Of a DNA stretch of 64,000 bases, positions 27,641-37,202 are shown piece after piece (position 1 is the first letter of the stretch; each line of letters begins with the position of its first letter). This DNA is from Bacteroidota bacterium (GTDB lineage: Bacteria; Bacteroidota; Bacteroidia; Chitinophagales; UBA10324): assembly GCA_018267315.1 (NCBI GenBank), contig JAFDYS010000009.1:39553-103552 (forward strand), written 5' to 3'. Below the pieces are notes generated by a model. It was not told the origin of the DNA, did not search any database, and saw only the letters and a program-made list of their open reading frames with translations. The position numbers and the translations under genes were made by a program.

Positions 27641-28429
27641 ATGAAACTCACCCTCTACCAGGCCGATGCATTCACTGAAAAAGTGTTCAGCGGAAATCCC
27701 GCTGCCGTTATCCCGCTGAATCATTGGTTGCCGGATGCAACCATGCAGCAGATTGCCGGCGAAAACAACTTATCAGAAACAGCATTTTTCGTTCCGGATG
27801 AAAATGGATTTCACCTGCGATGGTTCACTCCCATTGTGGAAGTGGATTTATGCGGGCACGCAACCCTTGCATCGGCTCATATTCTTTTCAATCACCTTAA
27901 TTATGATCAGCCCGAAATCCGGTTTCAAACACAGAGTGGTTTGCTCACCGTCAAACGCAACGGTGAGTGGCTTACGCTGAATTTTCCTGCGGATCCGCCG
28001 GTGAAAGTGGAAACGCCGCCCACCATGGAAGCGGTGCTGGGCATAATGCCGACGGTAACCCTGAAAGGAAAAATCAAATACCTCGCGCTGTTGCCGTCGC
28101 AGGAGCTGGTAGAAGAATGTACGCCGGATTTTTCGCAGATGAAAAAACTGGATGCACAGGGTGTCATCATCACCGCACGGGGAAATGATGTTGACTTTGT
28201 ATCCCGGTTCTTTGCGCCGAATGCCGGCATAGACGAAGATCCCGTCACCGGTTCAGCCCACTGTCTTTTGGTGCCATACTGGAGCAAGAAGCTCGGCAAA
28301 AATGAATTCACGGCCCGGCAGGTTTCCGCGCGCGGCGGTTTCCTTCAATGCAAACTGATGGGCGACCGTGTGGAAATGAGCGGAAGAGCCGTCACGTATC
28401 TGAAGGGCGAAATTGACATAGCTGAATGA
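27641..28429 (+). CDS. PhzF family isomerase/epimerase
   Basis: A 262-residue cytosolic protein of the PhzF (phenazine biosynthesis-like, diaminopimelate epimerase fold) family. Two halves with mirrored folds are recognisable. The first has FSGNPAAVI and LSETAFF, with the conserved catalytic Glu, then VDLCGHATLASAH. The second has IDEDPVTGSAHC and the closing SGRAVTYLKGEI. Most PhzF proteins outside phenazine clusters are isomerases of unknown substrate, and no phenazine genes are present here. It is followed by the PTPS-like gene after 65 bases. The short AT-rich gap upstream contains no clear promoter match. Confidence 0.93.
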   Translation: MKLTLYQADAFTEKVFSGNPAAVIPLNHWLPDATMQQIAGENNLSETAFFVPDENGFHLRWFTPIVEVDLCGHATLASAHILFNHLNYDQPEIRFQTQSGLLTVKRNGEWLTLNFPADPPVKVETPPTMEAVLGIMPTVTLKGKIKYLALLPSQELVEECTPDFSQMKKLDAQGVIITARGNDVDFVSRFFAPNAGIDEDPVTGSAHCLLVPYWSKKLGKNEFTARQVSARGGFLQCKLMGDRVEMSGRAVTYLKGEIDIAE

Positions 28430-28494
28430 CTTAACAATTCAGTAGTCATGCACGACTTTCACTATTGACCACCCTTCTGCACTACCTTTGAATC

Positions 28495-28905
28495 ATGAAA
28501 GTGGCCGTCATCCGCATAGAACATTTCAATGCAGCGCACCGCCTTTACCGCAAAGACTGGAGCGATGAAAAGAACCGCGAAGTGTTCGGCTTGTGCAGTA
28601 ACCCCAACTACCACGGGCATAATTATTATCTCGAAGTGAAGGTGTCGGGTGAAGTGGATCCCGAAACAGGGTATGTGATTGATCTCAAAATCCTGAAGGA
28701 CATTATTAAAGAAGAAGTGATCAACAAATTCGATCATCACAACCTGAATGAAGACACCGAAGAATTCCGCAACCTGAATCCGACGGCGGAGAATATTGTG
28801 ATGGTGATCTATGATAAGATCAGAAAGCGGATGGATAAGAGTTACGACATCAAAATTCGGTTGAGTGAAACAGAAAGGAACATCGTGGAATATCCCTGCG
28901 ATTAA
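28495..28905 (+). CDS. 6-pyruvoyl-tetrahydropterin synthase / 6-carboxytetrahydropterin synthase (PTPS/QueD family)
   Basis: A 136-residue T-fold enzyme that converts 7,8-dihydroneopterin triphosphate into a 6-substituted tetrahydropterin, either for queuosine (QueD) or for tetrahydrobiopterin-like cofactors (PTPS). Zinc ligands His15 (AAHRL), His40 and His42 (YHGH), catalytic Cys34, the DHHNLN block (residues 80-85) and the pterin-anchoring Glu125 (LSETE) are all in place. The spacing Cys-x5-His-Gly-His, with CSNPNYHGHNY, is the pattern of biopterin-type PTPS rather than the Cys-x3-HGH typical of QueD, so the product is uncertain. No queC, queE or queF is adjacent. It is followed after 6 bases by a secreted-protein gene, probably in the same transcript. 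Confidence 0.9.
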   Translation: MKVAVIRIEHFNAAHRLYRKDWSDEKNREVFGLCSNPNYHGHNYYLEVKVSGEVDPETGYVIDLKILKDIIKEEVINKFDHHNLNEDTEEFRNLNPTAENIVMVIYDKIRKRMDKSYDIKIRLSETERNIVEYPCD

Positions 28906-28911
28906 CAACGT

Positions 28912-29622
28912 ATGACCCGCACGATCACCATTTTCTTATTCCTGATTCTTCTGCATGCAACGGTTGCGCAGGCGCAGATGAAATCACGTGCAGTTTCCAT
29001 CGCTGATTCGGTGATTATGGTTGTAGGCGGAAAAGAAAACTGGGATAACACCCAATATCTGCAATGGACTTTTTTCGGCAGAAGAACATTGTGGTGGAAC
29101 AAATGGACCGGCGATGTGCGTATTGAAATCCCTTCAAAAAAACTTTTACTGCTTTCAAATATTAATTCTAAAACCGGCAAAGCATTCCGCCATGGCATTG
29201 AAATCACGCAAGCCGACAGCGTGACCTATTTCAACGACCGTGCATACAAAATTTTGATGAATGACAGCTACTGGCTGGCCATGCCGTTCAAGCTGCGCGA
29301 CCCGGGGGTAACTCTCTCCTATCTCGGAACAGCAAAGGATTCAGTCAATAATGATTGTTATTTGCTGCAACTCACTTTCACTTCGGTGGGAGTAACCCCC
29401 GAAAACAAATATCACATATGGGTGGATCGCAGTACCTACCTCGTCACACAGTGGGCCTATTTCGAAAAGTTCAGTGATGACACAGCCGCCATCATCAATC
29501 CCTGGCTCGACTATGAGCGCTATGGCAACATTCTTCTCTCTGGTAACCGCGGCCGATACGAAGGCACGCTAACCAATATTTCCACAGCCGCAATTCCTGA
29601 CGAGTTCTTCAGGAAACCGTAA
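28912..29622 (+). CDS. Secreted protein with LolA-like fold, function unknown
   Basis: A 236-residue exported protein. A signal peptide (MTRTITIFLFLILLHATVAQA) is followed by a beta-rich domain resembling the LolA/outer-membrane lipoprotein-sorting-like proteins of Bacteroidota (DUF6503-type). Supporting features are ENWDNTQYLQWTFFGRR near the start of the domain, MPFKLRDPGVTL in the middle and HIWVDRSTYLVTQWAYFE later. These resemble the antiparallel sheet and closing helix of that fold. I am not certain of the family name. It starts 6 bases after the PTPS-like gene and ends 2 bases short of the convergent methyltransferase gene. Confidence 0.75.
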   Translation: MTRTITIFLFLILLHATVAQAQMKSRAVSIADSVIMVVGGKENWDNTQYLQWTFFGRRTLWWNKWTGDVRIEIPSKKLLLLSNINSKTGKAFRHGIEITQADSVTYFNDRAYKILMNDSYWLAMPFKLRDPGVTLSYLGTAKDSVNNDCYLLQLTFTSVGVTPENKYHIWVDRSTYLVTQWAYFEKFSDDTAAIINPWLDYERYGNILLSGNRGRYEGTLTNISTAAIPDEFFRKP

Positions 29623-29624
29623 CC

Positions 29625-30248
29625 TCATTTTCTTTTCAGCACCATGCTCCGGATGAATCCGTTCATCAGTTCCATTTCATGAGCTGCAGTGAAACCGCAG
29701 TCCTCAAAAACCCCGGCATAGTCGGGAATCACCTTCGCTTCAATGGATGAAACCATAGCAAAGAAATCATACATCGCTGCCGTAAGCAGTCGGTGAAATG
29801 TAAACTCCGCCGGAAAAAAATCTGCAAACAGCCACAACCCGTCGGGCTTTAGTGCGGAGGTGACTTTACGTGCAAATTCCAGGGCGTGTGATTGTGTGAA
29901 GCAGTCGAGCACAAAAAAACTCGTGCACACATCGTAGGTTGCATTTGGCGGTACCTGATGTTCATCGCCGCAGATGAAATTCACGCGAGCCCGGAATTCA
30001 GAACGCAAATGTTTCACTGCAATATCCAGCATGCGTTGCGACGGTTCCACATAGTCAATCGTGACGGCTTGCTTGCTGTTGAGCAGATCGTTTAGGATGT
30101 TACCCGTGCCTCCGCCCATGAGCAGGATATGCGCTTGATGCGGTATGAGGGGAAAGAATGCCTTCTTCGCCTCCAACAGCCGTTTGCCGAACACGAGGAA
30201 TGCCAGTGTATCATAAAACGGAGCGATACGGTTGAAGTTGGTGGGCAT
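29625..30248 (-). CDS. Class I SAM-dependent methyltransferase
   Basis: A 207-residue cytosolic methyltransferase of the UbiE/methyltransf_25 type. The SAM-binding motif I is HILLMGGGTGN (about residues 39-49). Motif post I is DYVEPSQRMLDIA with an acidic residue for ribose binding, and CGDEHQVPP is the motif II region. The N-terminal FNRIAPFYDTLAFLVFGK resembles the opening of UbiE-like enzymes. The substrate cannot be told. It is convergent with the secreted-protein gene (2-base gap) and downstream of the large T9SS type-B gene on the same strand. Confidence 0.88.
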   Translation of the reverse strand: MPTNFNRIAPFYDTLAFLVFGKRLLEAKKAFFPLIPHQAHILLMGGGTGNILNDLLNSKQAVTIDYVEPSQRMLDIAVKHLRSEFRARVNFICGDEHQVPPNATYDVCTSFFVLDCFTQSHALEFARKVTSALKPDGLWLFADFFPAEFTFHRLLTAAMYDFFAMVSSIEAKVIPDYAGVFEDCGFTAAHEMELMNGFIRSMVLKRK

Positions 30249-30301
30249 AAAAAAATTTCAGAGAGCAAAAATCCGCAACTTCCGGTTAGGCGCTGCCACC
30301 A

Positions 30302-33300
30302 TCAACGAAGGAGAAGCACCGAGCCCGATGCCGATTTCCTGGTGCCGTCTTCCAGTGTATAATCCATCTTCCAAACGTAAGCGCCGAGCTCGCCATTATC
30401 GCCCTGCTCGGTGCCATCCCAACCCTGCGAAAGATTTTCACTTTCAAAAACGAGCATCCCCCAGCGGTTGAAGATCTTGAGATCATATTCAGTGAATGCA
30501 CGGACAGGTATCGGCAGAAACATATCATTGAGCCCGTCTTGGTTCGGGGAAAAGGCATTCGGCATCAGGAAATCATCGGTGCAGGCGTTTTCAAGATTAA
30601 TGGTATCCGCTCCCGTGCAACCGCGGTCGTCTGTTACCTTCAACCAGTACGATCCTTCACCGGTGAATGTATTGGCGGCAGATGCACTTCCGTCAAACCA
30701 TTCATATTTTACAAAGCCGGGAACAGAAACTGTAACGGGAATATTTCCGCATATCACGGTATCAGATAGCAGAAAATTACCCGGCAGCGGATAGAGATCT
30801 ACCACCACCAGCGTATCATAGGCCGCACAGCCAAACACGTTGGTCACTGTCACCCGGTAGTTGCCTGTTTCCGTGGCGGGAAAAATTCTGCCTCCGCTTT
30901 GATCCTGCCAGAGGTAACTCTGGTAACCATCACCGGCATCAATAAAGAGTGTATCACCTGTACATATGGAGGTGTCATTCCCCAGCGCCACCACGGGGTT
31001 CGGGTTCACGGTGAGATGCGTGATCACGGCACTGTCACATCCGGCCATGGAGGTAAGGGTGTCATAGTAAGTGCCCGGCATGGTTTGCAGCATTCCGCCG
31101 GCGAGGTACTGCTCTCCTTCACAGATGGAAGGATAAACAACCGTGGTGGTTTTCAAAATCACTTCAAGCGTGGTCGTCACGATGCTGTCGCATCCGGTCA
31201 TCGCATGCAGTGAATCAACATACACTCCCGGCTGTGATTGATTGCTGCCACCGGCCAGGTAGGATTCTCCTTCACAAATCACTGCATTCACCTGTGTTGA
31301 AAAGACGGGTAACAAAACCAGATTCGTGGTGAGTACGCTGTCGCAGCCGAGGTAATTGAAATAATGATCGGTGTAAATGCCTGCCTGATGCTGCCAGGCG
31401 CCTCCCGCAAAAACAGAATCGCCGGTGCAGATAGCTACATCCTGTGCAAACGAAGAATTAGGAATAATGGACAGGTCGGTGGTGAGCACGCTGTCGCAAC
31501 CCAGGAAGTTCATCAGTGTATCCACATACACTCCGCTCTGAGTTTGTGCAGCACCGCCGCAGTAAAATGCCTGGCCCCCGCAGATGGAAATGTGCTGCAT
31601 ATAAGCGGATGCAGGAAGCACCATGAGATTCGTGGTAACCACGCTGTCGCAACCGGCCATGTTTGCCATTGTATCTATGTAGGTACCGCTGGTGGTTTGC
31701 AGGGCCCCACCGGCAAAAAATGATTCTCCATCACAGATGTTAACCTGCTGGACAGAAGCAGAATGAAGCAGCACGGTAAGCTGGGTGATTAGCACGCTGT
31801 CGCAGCCCAGGAAATTGATGAGCGTGTCATAATAGGTGCCTGCCACTTTTTGATACGCGCCGCCCAGGAAAATGGAATCGCCTGAACAAATGAAAGCAGG
31901 TTGTGAAAAGAATGAATTGGGAAGGATGGTGAGGTTTGTAGTGAGCACGCTGTCACAGCCCACGGCATTGACTAGTGTATCCAAATACACACCATATGTC
32001 GTTTGCCAGGCACCGCCCGCATAAAAAGATTGGCCATTGCAAATGGATACATCCTGTGCATGTGCCGAATGAAGAAGCACGGTGAGATTTGTCGTGAGCA
32101 CACTGTCGCAGCCCACGGCATTGACCAGAGTATCCACATACACACCGCCGGTTGTTTGCCAGGCCCCGCCGGCGTAAAAGGATTGACCATTGCAAATGGA
32201 AATATCCTGCGTTTGTGCTGAATGAAACAGCACGGTGAGATTCGTCGTTAGCACACTGTCGCAGCCCGCGAAGTTTACCAGCGTGTCAACATAAACACCA
32301 CTAACGGTTTGCCACGCGCCACCGGCATAAAAGGATTGACCGTCGCAAACGGAAACGTTTTGAGCGCCCGTTGAATTGAGGAGCACCGTCAGATGGGTGG
32401 TGAGAATACTGTCACATCCGGTGAAACTAATGAGCGTATCATAATAGGTGCCGCTCATTTTCTGAAAACTTCCGCCGACGAAAAAAGAATCGCCGTCGCA
32501 AATGGAAACAGATTGCGAATAATACGAAATAGGAAGCACCATCAGGTGCGTGGTAAGGATGCTGTCGCAGCCGAGGTAATTCGAGAGAGTGTCATTGTAA
32601 ATACCGCTGATCGTTTGCAGGGCGCCGCCGGCTAAGAATGACTGCCCTTCACAAATAGTTACATCCTGCATAAAGGTTGAAAGGGGAAGCACACTGAGGT
32701 GTGTGGTGATTACGCTGTCGCAGCCCGCTGCATTATCCAACGTGTCCACATAAACACCATTCGTGCTTTGCCAGGCGCCGCCGGCATAATAGGATTCCCC
32801 TTCACAAATGGAAATATTCTGCGAAGAGAATGAATTACTGAGCACCGAGAGATCGGTAACAATCACGCTGTCGCAACCGAGTGACGTCATAAACGAATCA
32901 CTGTATATTCCGGGAACTGAAACCGCAGCGCCACCGGGTAATTGGTACGTTTCTCCATCACAAATGGTGGCGGCCACATCGGTTGTTGAGTGGTGGCAGC
33001 ATTCCCTGAAAGAGATATCATCTATCCCCACATCATTGCCATATACCAGCAGACTCTGGTTGGTAATGGTGATGGTGGCCGCGGAATTGGAACCGGAATT
33101 CCAGATCGCACAAAACTGCACCCAGTTGCACGTAGTAACCGGCGCCGTGAGCGAATCGCCGATAAGCACCCCGTTCACCGAGAATTGCAGCACGGCGGGT
33201 GCCGTGGCATCAAGTGTATTGAGCCAGCAGGAAAAAAGATAATCCTTGTTTGGGTTGATTCCGTTGATCGTTTCTGACCAGATGTTAATGGAAGTGGAAG

Positions 33301-33586
33301 AGGAAGCATCCACCCACATCATGTTGCCGGTTCCGGTGGTGTGATCGGGACAAGTTGGCCAGTAGAAGTTTGCCGTATGCGGATTGGTGGTAATGCCATA
33401 ACGACCCGGAGAGGCCGTGGTATTGAACTCATATTCGCTCGTAAAGCCCGTATTGCCCGATGAGAAATCTCCGTTCACCACTAACTCATTTCCATAATTA
33501 TCGCAGGAACAAATCTGTGCATTCACGTGTGCATGCCACACCTGAAGGAGACAAAGAAGCAGTATGATGTTTTCAATACACCTCAC
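30302..33586 (-). CDS. Large secreted repeat protein with T9SS type B (gliding-motility-associated) sorting domain
   Basis: A 1094-residue cell-surface or secreted protein. A signal peptide (MRCIENIILLLCLLQVWHAHVNAQ) starts at a GTG codon, since no ATG lies between the in-frame stop just upstream and the signal peptide. Residues about 25-195 are a carbohydrate-binding-like beta-sandwich (GNELVVNGDFSSGNTGF, WSETINGINPNKDYLFSCW, VGIDDISF). Then come 13 repeats of about 51 residues, each with two cysteines (ICxGxSF and GCDSV). One PKD-like module follows (YLWQDQSGGRIFPATETGNY), and the final 95 residues are the T9SS type B signal (MPNAFSPNQDGLNDMF, KIFNRWGMLVFES, WDGT). Such proteins act as adhesins or are linked to gliding. 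Neighbours give no pathway hint. Confidence 0.92.
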   Translation of the reverse strand: MRCIENIILLLCLLQVWHAHVNAQICSCDNYGNELVVNGDFSSGNTGFTSEYEFNTTASPGRYGITTNPHTANFYWPTCPDHTTGTGNMMWVDASSSTSINIWSETINGINPNKDYLFSCWLNTLDATAPAVLQFSVNGVLIGDSLTAPVTTCNWVQFCAIWNSGSNSAATITITNQSLLVYGNDVGIDDISFRECCHHSTTDVAATICDGETYQLPGGAAVSVPGIYSDSFMTSLGCDSVIVTDLSVLSNSFSSQNISICEGESYYAGGAWQSTNGVYVDTLDNAAGCDSVITTHLSVLPLSTFMQDVTICEGQSFLAGGALQTISGIYNDTLSNYLGCDSILTTHLMVLPISYYSQSVSICDGDSFFVGGSFQKMSGTYYDTLISFTGCDSILTTHLTVLLNSTGAQNVSVCDGQSFYAGGAWQTVSGVYVDTLVNFAGCDSVLTTNLTVLFHSAQTQDISICNGQSFYAGGAWQTTGGVYVDTLVNAVGCDSVLTTNLTVLLHSAHAQDVSICNGQSFYAGGAWQTTYGVYLDTLVNAVGCDSVLTTNLTILPNSFFSQPAFICSGDSIFLGGAYQKVAGTYYDTLINFLGCDSVLITQLTVLLHSASVQQVNICDGESFFAGGALQTTSGTYIDTMANMAGCDSVVTTNLMVLPASAYMQHISICGGQAFYCGGAAQTQSGVYVDTLMNFLGCDSVLTTDLSIIPNSSFAQDVAICTGDSVFAGGAWQHQAGIYTDHYFNYLGCDSVLTTNLVLLPVFSTQVNAVICEGESYLAGGSNQSQPGVYVDSLHAMTGCDSIVTTTLEVILKTTTVVYPSICEGEQYLAGGMLQTMPGTYYDTLTSMAGCDSAVITHLTVNPNPVVALGNDTSICTGDTLFIDAGDGYQSYLWQDQSGGRIFPATETGNYRVTVTNVFGCAAYDTLVVVDLYPLPGNFLLSDTVICGNIPVTVSVPGFVKYEWFDGSASAANTFTGEGSYWLKVTDDRGCTGADTINLENACTDDFLMPNAFSPNQDGLNDMFLPIPVRAFTEYDLKIFNRWGMLVFESENLSQGWDGTEQGDNGELGAYVWKMDYTLEDGTRKSASGSVLLLR
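30980..32971 (-). repeat. Thirteen tandem repeats of about 153 bp inside the T9SS type-B gene
   Basis: Each unit encodes about 51 residues with the pattern IC-x-G-x-SF ... GGA-x-Q ... G-x-Y-x-DTL ... GCDSV-x-TT. Units 5, 6 and 7 from the N-terminus (around 31.9-32.35 kb) are nearly identical at DNA level, whereas the outer units have drifted. That suggests recent expansion in the middle. The two cysteines per unit probably form one disulfide. Confidence 0.92.
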
Positions 33587-33774
33587 TCAACTACAGTTTC
33601 CGGTAAAAACCTAACTCTAATACTTAGGGGGTCGGGGAAGGAAGAATGATCCTTTTGAAATTGTCCTGATGCAAAGATCACCTAATAATTGCTTCCGGCC
33701 ATCATTCTATTCAGTACCAAAATGGGGCATGTTCTTTCACAATCGGAGAAGTCAGTTGCATCCGTCAGGATGGA

Positions 33775-34689
33775 TCAAAAGGCAAAGTGCTGCCTGAATT
33801 CCCGCAGTTCCGTTTCCAGATTGGAATCAGGTAAAGAGACATAGGAATAAAGCTTACCGGCCGGATCCACTTTTAATTCCTGCATGGTGATATGCTGATT
33901 GATGTGGAAGTACTCGAGATCCGGATAAATGTTTTTCAGCACGCTGAGGATATCGAGAATCTCCAGGTTCTTATCCGAGCAGTTGTAAATGCCTGAAGGC
34001 ACATCTGTTTTTGATAAGGTTGAAAGTATGTGGCTGAGTTTGTCAATATGGATGAAAGAACGCGACTGGGTTCCGCTGCCATTGATCGTGACCCGGCCGG
34101 CGAAGTTGGCATCAAACATAAACCGGTTGATAACAGCGTCGAAGCGCATGGAGCGGCTGTAGCCATACACATTTCCGCAGCGGATGATGAGGGTGGGAAT
34201 TTTGGTGAACAATCTCATGACGTGTTCTTCGGCCCGCTGTTTTGAAATGCCGTAAAAACTCGTGGGATGCGGCGGTGTGTCTTCCGTAGCCGGCGCTGTG
34301 GTGCTGCCGTAGATGGAGGCGCTGCTCGTGAAGATGAATTTGCTCACGTTGCTTTCTTCGAGAGCATACACGAGTTCAGCCGTTCCCCAGTGATTGATCT
34401 GCTCGAAAAAATGTGAATCAATGTTGGCAAACGGGGTAGTCACCTTCGCAGCGAGGTGGTAAACCATATCCATTCCCTTCAACTCCTTCCTGATCTTTCT
34501 CGAGTCAAGAATATCACCTTGCACAAACCTGATCTTGCCCTTCAAATCATGTCGCCCGATGAAAAAATTGTAGCTGCCCCTGCTCAGATTATCATACACC
34601 ACAATGCGCTCCACATGATCCTGTTGGGCCAGCGTTTTTACAAGTTCCGTTCCGATATATCCGGCGCCGCCGGTGATGAGGATTTTCAT
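33775..34689 (-). CDS. NAD-dependent epimerase/dehydratase (extended SDR)
   Basis: A 304-residue extended short-chain dehydrogenase, probably acting on a nucleotide sugar. The NAD-binding motif is GGAGYIG at residues 7-13. The catalytic Ser/Thr region is FTSSASIYG and the catalytic pair is YGISK (Tyr-x-x-x-Lys). RCGNVYGYSRSMRFDAVINRF is the substrate-binding block. It resembles UDP-glucose/GDP-mannose epimerase-like enzymes found in surface-polysaccharide loci, but no glycosyltransferases are nearby. It lies between two T9SS genes on the same strand, 80 bases from the sulfatase gene. The 188-base gap on its other side shows no clear feature. Confidence 0.9.
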   Translation of the reverse strand: MKILITGGAGYIGTELVKTLAQQDHVERIVVYDNLSRGSYNFFIGRHDLKGKIRFVQGDILDSRKIRKELKGMDMVYHLAAKVTTPFANIDSHFFEQINHWGTAELVYALEESNVSKFIFTSSASIYGSTTAPATEDTPPHPTSFYGISKQRAEEHVMRLFTKIPTLIIRCGNVYGYSRSMRFDAVINRFMFDANFAGRVTINGSGTQSRSFIHIDKLSHILSTLSKTDVPSGIYNCSDKNLEILDILSVLKNIYPDLEYFHINQHITMQELKVDPAGKLYSYVSLPDSNLETELREFRQHFAF

Positions 34690-34769
34690 GCCAATATCAC
34701 CTCAAAAATAATCGCATCAGGTCACACATCCAGATGATTTACCGAAACGGATTTTAAAGGCGGGCTGCT

Positions 34770-37013
34770 TTACTTCGAGACAAGCAGCGGGGATGAATGG
34801 AATGTTTTGCCGGTAATCAACGATACCACATAGGCGCCACTGACCATTTTATCACTCACCGTAACAGAGATCACGTTGGATCCGTTTTCAACCTCCGTTC
34901 GTTGCTCCTGCACCACGCTACCATCCATATCCGTTATGCGGATAAGCATTTCCTTTTCACTGGAATTATCAGAGAAGGCGATGATGAATTGATCCGATGC
35001 CGGGTTAGGGTAGATCATAAAACCATCAGAGAGTGCCGGAAACTCTTCATCATCCGGTGATCGCCATTGAGTATCCGGAAAGGTGGGATTCAGCAGTGAA
35101 CATGCAATATCAGGTTCTTCCGTGTCCTCAAAAAGGTCATGGTAAAAATCAAGTTTGCTCTTGAAGGAATCTATTTGGTCTGCATATGCCGGATCAAAAA
35201 TCCGGTTCACATCTTCATGCGGATCAAGATCCAGATCAAAAAATTCATTCGTTTCGCTGTTGCATCCGTAGTGAATGTATTTGGCATTAAACGTTCTTAC
35301 GGCGCGCATGTAAGGAACCTTGCTGATTCCCTGCGCCTTCATGAACTCATAGTACATTTCCGTTCGGGTGGCGGAATGGTCGGCAAGTTTAAGCATGGAA
35401 ACTCCGTCAAAAGAATAGTTACCCTCTATGCTGGCCAGGTCTAAAATGGTTGGTGCGATGTCTACATTCAGGGCCATCTGATCCGTGATCAGCGTGGAAT
35501 CAGCAATGTGTCCAGGATACCTGATAAACATCGGCACGCGCGATGAAGCATCATAAGCCAGTAGCTTCATGAATAGCCCGTGCTCGCCAAGGATGAAACC
35601 ATTGTCGCTGGTGAAAATGATGCAGGTGTTGTTCATGATGTTCAAGTCATCCAGTTTCTGAAATATTTTTCCGAGCCCATCATCCACTCCGGCCAGCAGT
35701 TCAAAATACTTTTCATATTCGCCGGACACTTCGCTTCCTGAAATGGAATTTTCTTCACCCACCTGGTCGAGAAATGAGGGGTAATTAACCGGGAACTTTG
35801 ACGTATCCGAAGGAACCGGCATCGCTATTCCGCTATAGGCGCCATCAAATGATTCCTGCGGGATATACGGATTGTGTGGTGCATGATAGGCAAGCGTGAG
35901 GAAGAAAAGCGAATCGGCGCCGAAGCGGTCGAGAAATGACAGCGTGGAATCGGTGAGGATGTCCGTATCATGATTGTAAATGCGTTTCACCGAACCGTTG
36001 CAGTTATACTTGAGATTGTTGTACTCATCGGTGCCGGTATTAACCATGGAAGCGAGCCAGTAATCATAACCCGGTTGCGGAACCGTGGCCATATGGTATT
36101 TGCCGATCCACGCAGTAAAATATCCTGCACTGTCAAGAATAGTGGCTGCAGTGGGCAGGGATGGATCAATGTGCGATGAGTTGTCTACGGCGCCATGTTT
36201 ATGCGGATACAATCCGGTAACGATGGAACCCCGGCTGGGTATGCAGAATGATTCCACGCAAAATGCATTCTTGAAATTCACCCCTTCATTCGCAATGCGG
36301 TCAATGTTGGGTGTCTGGAAAAACGAGGGCCCGCCATTGCAACTGTAGCTATCGAACCGTGCATCATCAAGAATGATGAGGAGGATGTTAGGCCTTGCAG
36401 AAGTTCCAACATGAAAGCTATCTAACTGAGACCAGTTGCCTGATGTATCGGGACAGGCCGATAACTGAAACATAAAAGTGGAATTGGCGGTGAGATCGGT
36501 TAGTTCTGCCTCCTGCAAATTGCCCGTGAATTTGTACGTCCATTGATCTGCGTTATTTCTTCTGTACCTGATCTGATTATTCGATGAAGGACATCCGTTC
36601 CATGAAATGTCAACTGTAGTTGAAGCCGGGAAAGTAATGGCCTGCACTACCGGTATCTCGCAGGTGAGCGTAGTTGCGTTTTTGGTTTTGAAACCTGAGT
36701 TATTCTGGCTGTCACAATAGGCCGCCACAGCGAAAGAATAAGTGCTTGCAGCATCCAGTCCGGAAAAGGTGTAGCTGGTACTGAGACCTGTGCTGGTTTT
36801 CTGTGACCAGACCGTTGATCCCTGCTTTTTGAATTTCACTTTGTAAAACGCTGCTCCGCTAACCAGACTCCACTTCAGTGTGGCTTCGCAACTCCTTATA
36901 TTTTTAACAGTAAAAACTGCCGGTTGCGGCAGATTACAATTCTGCCCATTGGATAAATGGGTGGAGCTGATAATTATACAGAGCGCTGAGAGAATGAGCC
37001 ATTTGGCTTGCAT
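34770..37013 (-). CDS. Secreted sulfatase with fibronectin type III domains and T9SS type A sorting domain
   Basis: A 747-residue exported sulfatase. The ATG at 37013 gives a signal peptide (MQAKWLILSALCIIISS... ending SNGQ); an earlier frame start at 37079 precedes it and is unlikely. Residues about 25-190 hold two FN3-like domains (LKWSLVSGAAFYKVKF, ISWNGCPSSNNQIRYR). The sulfatase domain follows, with metal ligands in NILLIILDDARFDS and the formylglycine site FCIPSRGSIVTG (Cys-x-Pro-Ser-Arg); TSDNGFILGEHG is the later metal-binding block. The C-terminal IYPNPASDQFIIAF... is a T9SS type A tail. It would remove sulfate from sulfated glycans outside the cell after Cys-to-formylglycine conversion. 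No maturase or glycan-binding gene is in the window. Confidence 0.92.
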   Translation of the reverse strand: MQAKWLILSALCIIISSTHLSNGQNCNLPQPAVFTVKNIRSCEATLKWSLVSGAAFYKVKFKKQGSTVWSQKTSTGLSTSYTFSGLDAASTYSFAVAAYCDSQNNSGFKTKNATTLTCEIPVVQAITFPASTTVDISWNGCPSSNNQIRYRRNNADQWTYKFTGNLQEAELTDLTANSTFMFQLSACPDTSGNWSQLDSFHVGTSARPNILLIILDDARFDSYSCNGGPSFFQTPNIDRIANEGVNFKNAFCVESFCIPSRGSIVTGLYPHKHGAVDNSSHIDPSLPTAATILDSAGYFTAWIGKYHMATVPQPGYDYWLASMVNTGTDEYNNLKYNCNGSVKRIYNHDTDILTDSTLSFLDRFGADSLFFLTLAYHAPHNPYIPQESFDGAYSGIAMPVPSDTSKFPVNYPSFLDQVGEENSISGSEVSGEYEKYFELLAGVDDGLGKIFQKLDDLNIMNNTCIIFTSDNGFILGEHGLFMKLLAYDASSRVPMFIRYPGHIADSTLITDQMALNVDIAPTILDLASIEGNYSFDGVSMLKLADHSATRTEMYYEFMKAQGISKVPYMRAVRTFNAKYIHYGCNSETNEFFDLDLDPHEDVNRIFDPAYADQIDSFKSKLDFYHDLFEDTEEPDIACSLLNPTFPDTQWRSPDDEEFPALSDGFMIYPNPASDQFIIAFSDNSSEKEMLIRITDMDGSVVQEQRTEVENGSNVISVTVSDKMVSGAYVVSLITGKTFHSSPLLVSK

Positions 37014-37202
37014 GACGGCTTGTTTTTCGTGAATAATTTCTTCGCGACAAAACTGCCGTCGGCAGATACCCCCTGTCAATACCCGATAGTGGGGATTAAC
37101 TGAAATGAATCATTACGCTCAGGTTAAAGGAACCGGCGCATCAAGCGCTGTTGCGCAGGTTAAACAGGAAAATAAATTAGTCAGGGACTTGGGAGAGTGC
37201 CC

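Noticed and set aside
30980..32971. The regular 153-bp repeats considered as non-coding satellite DNA
   Set aside because: They are in frame in one long coding sequence with a signal peptide and a T9SS tail, and the repeats are conserved better as protein than as DNA.
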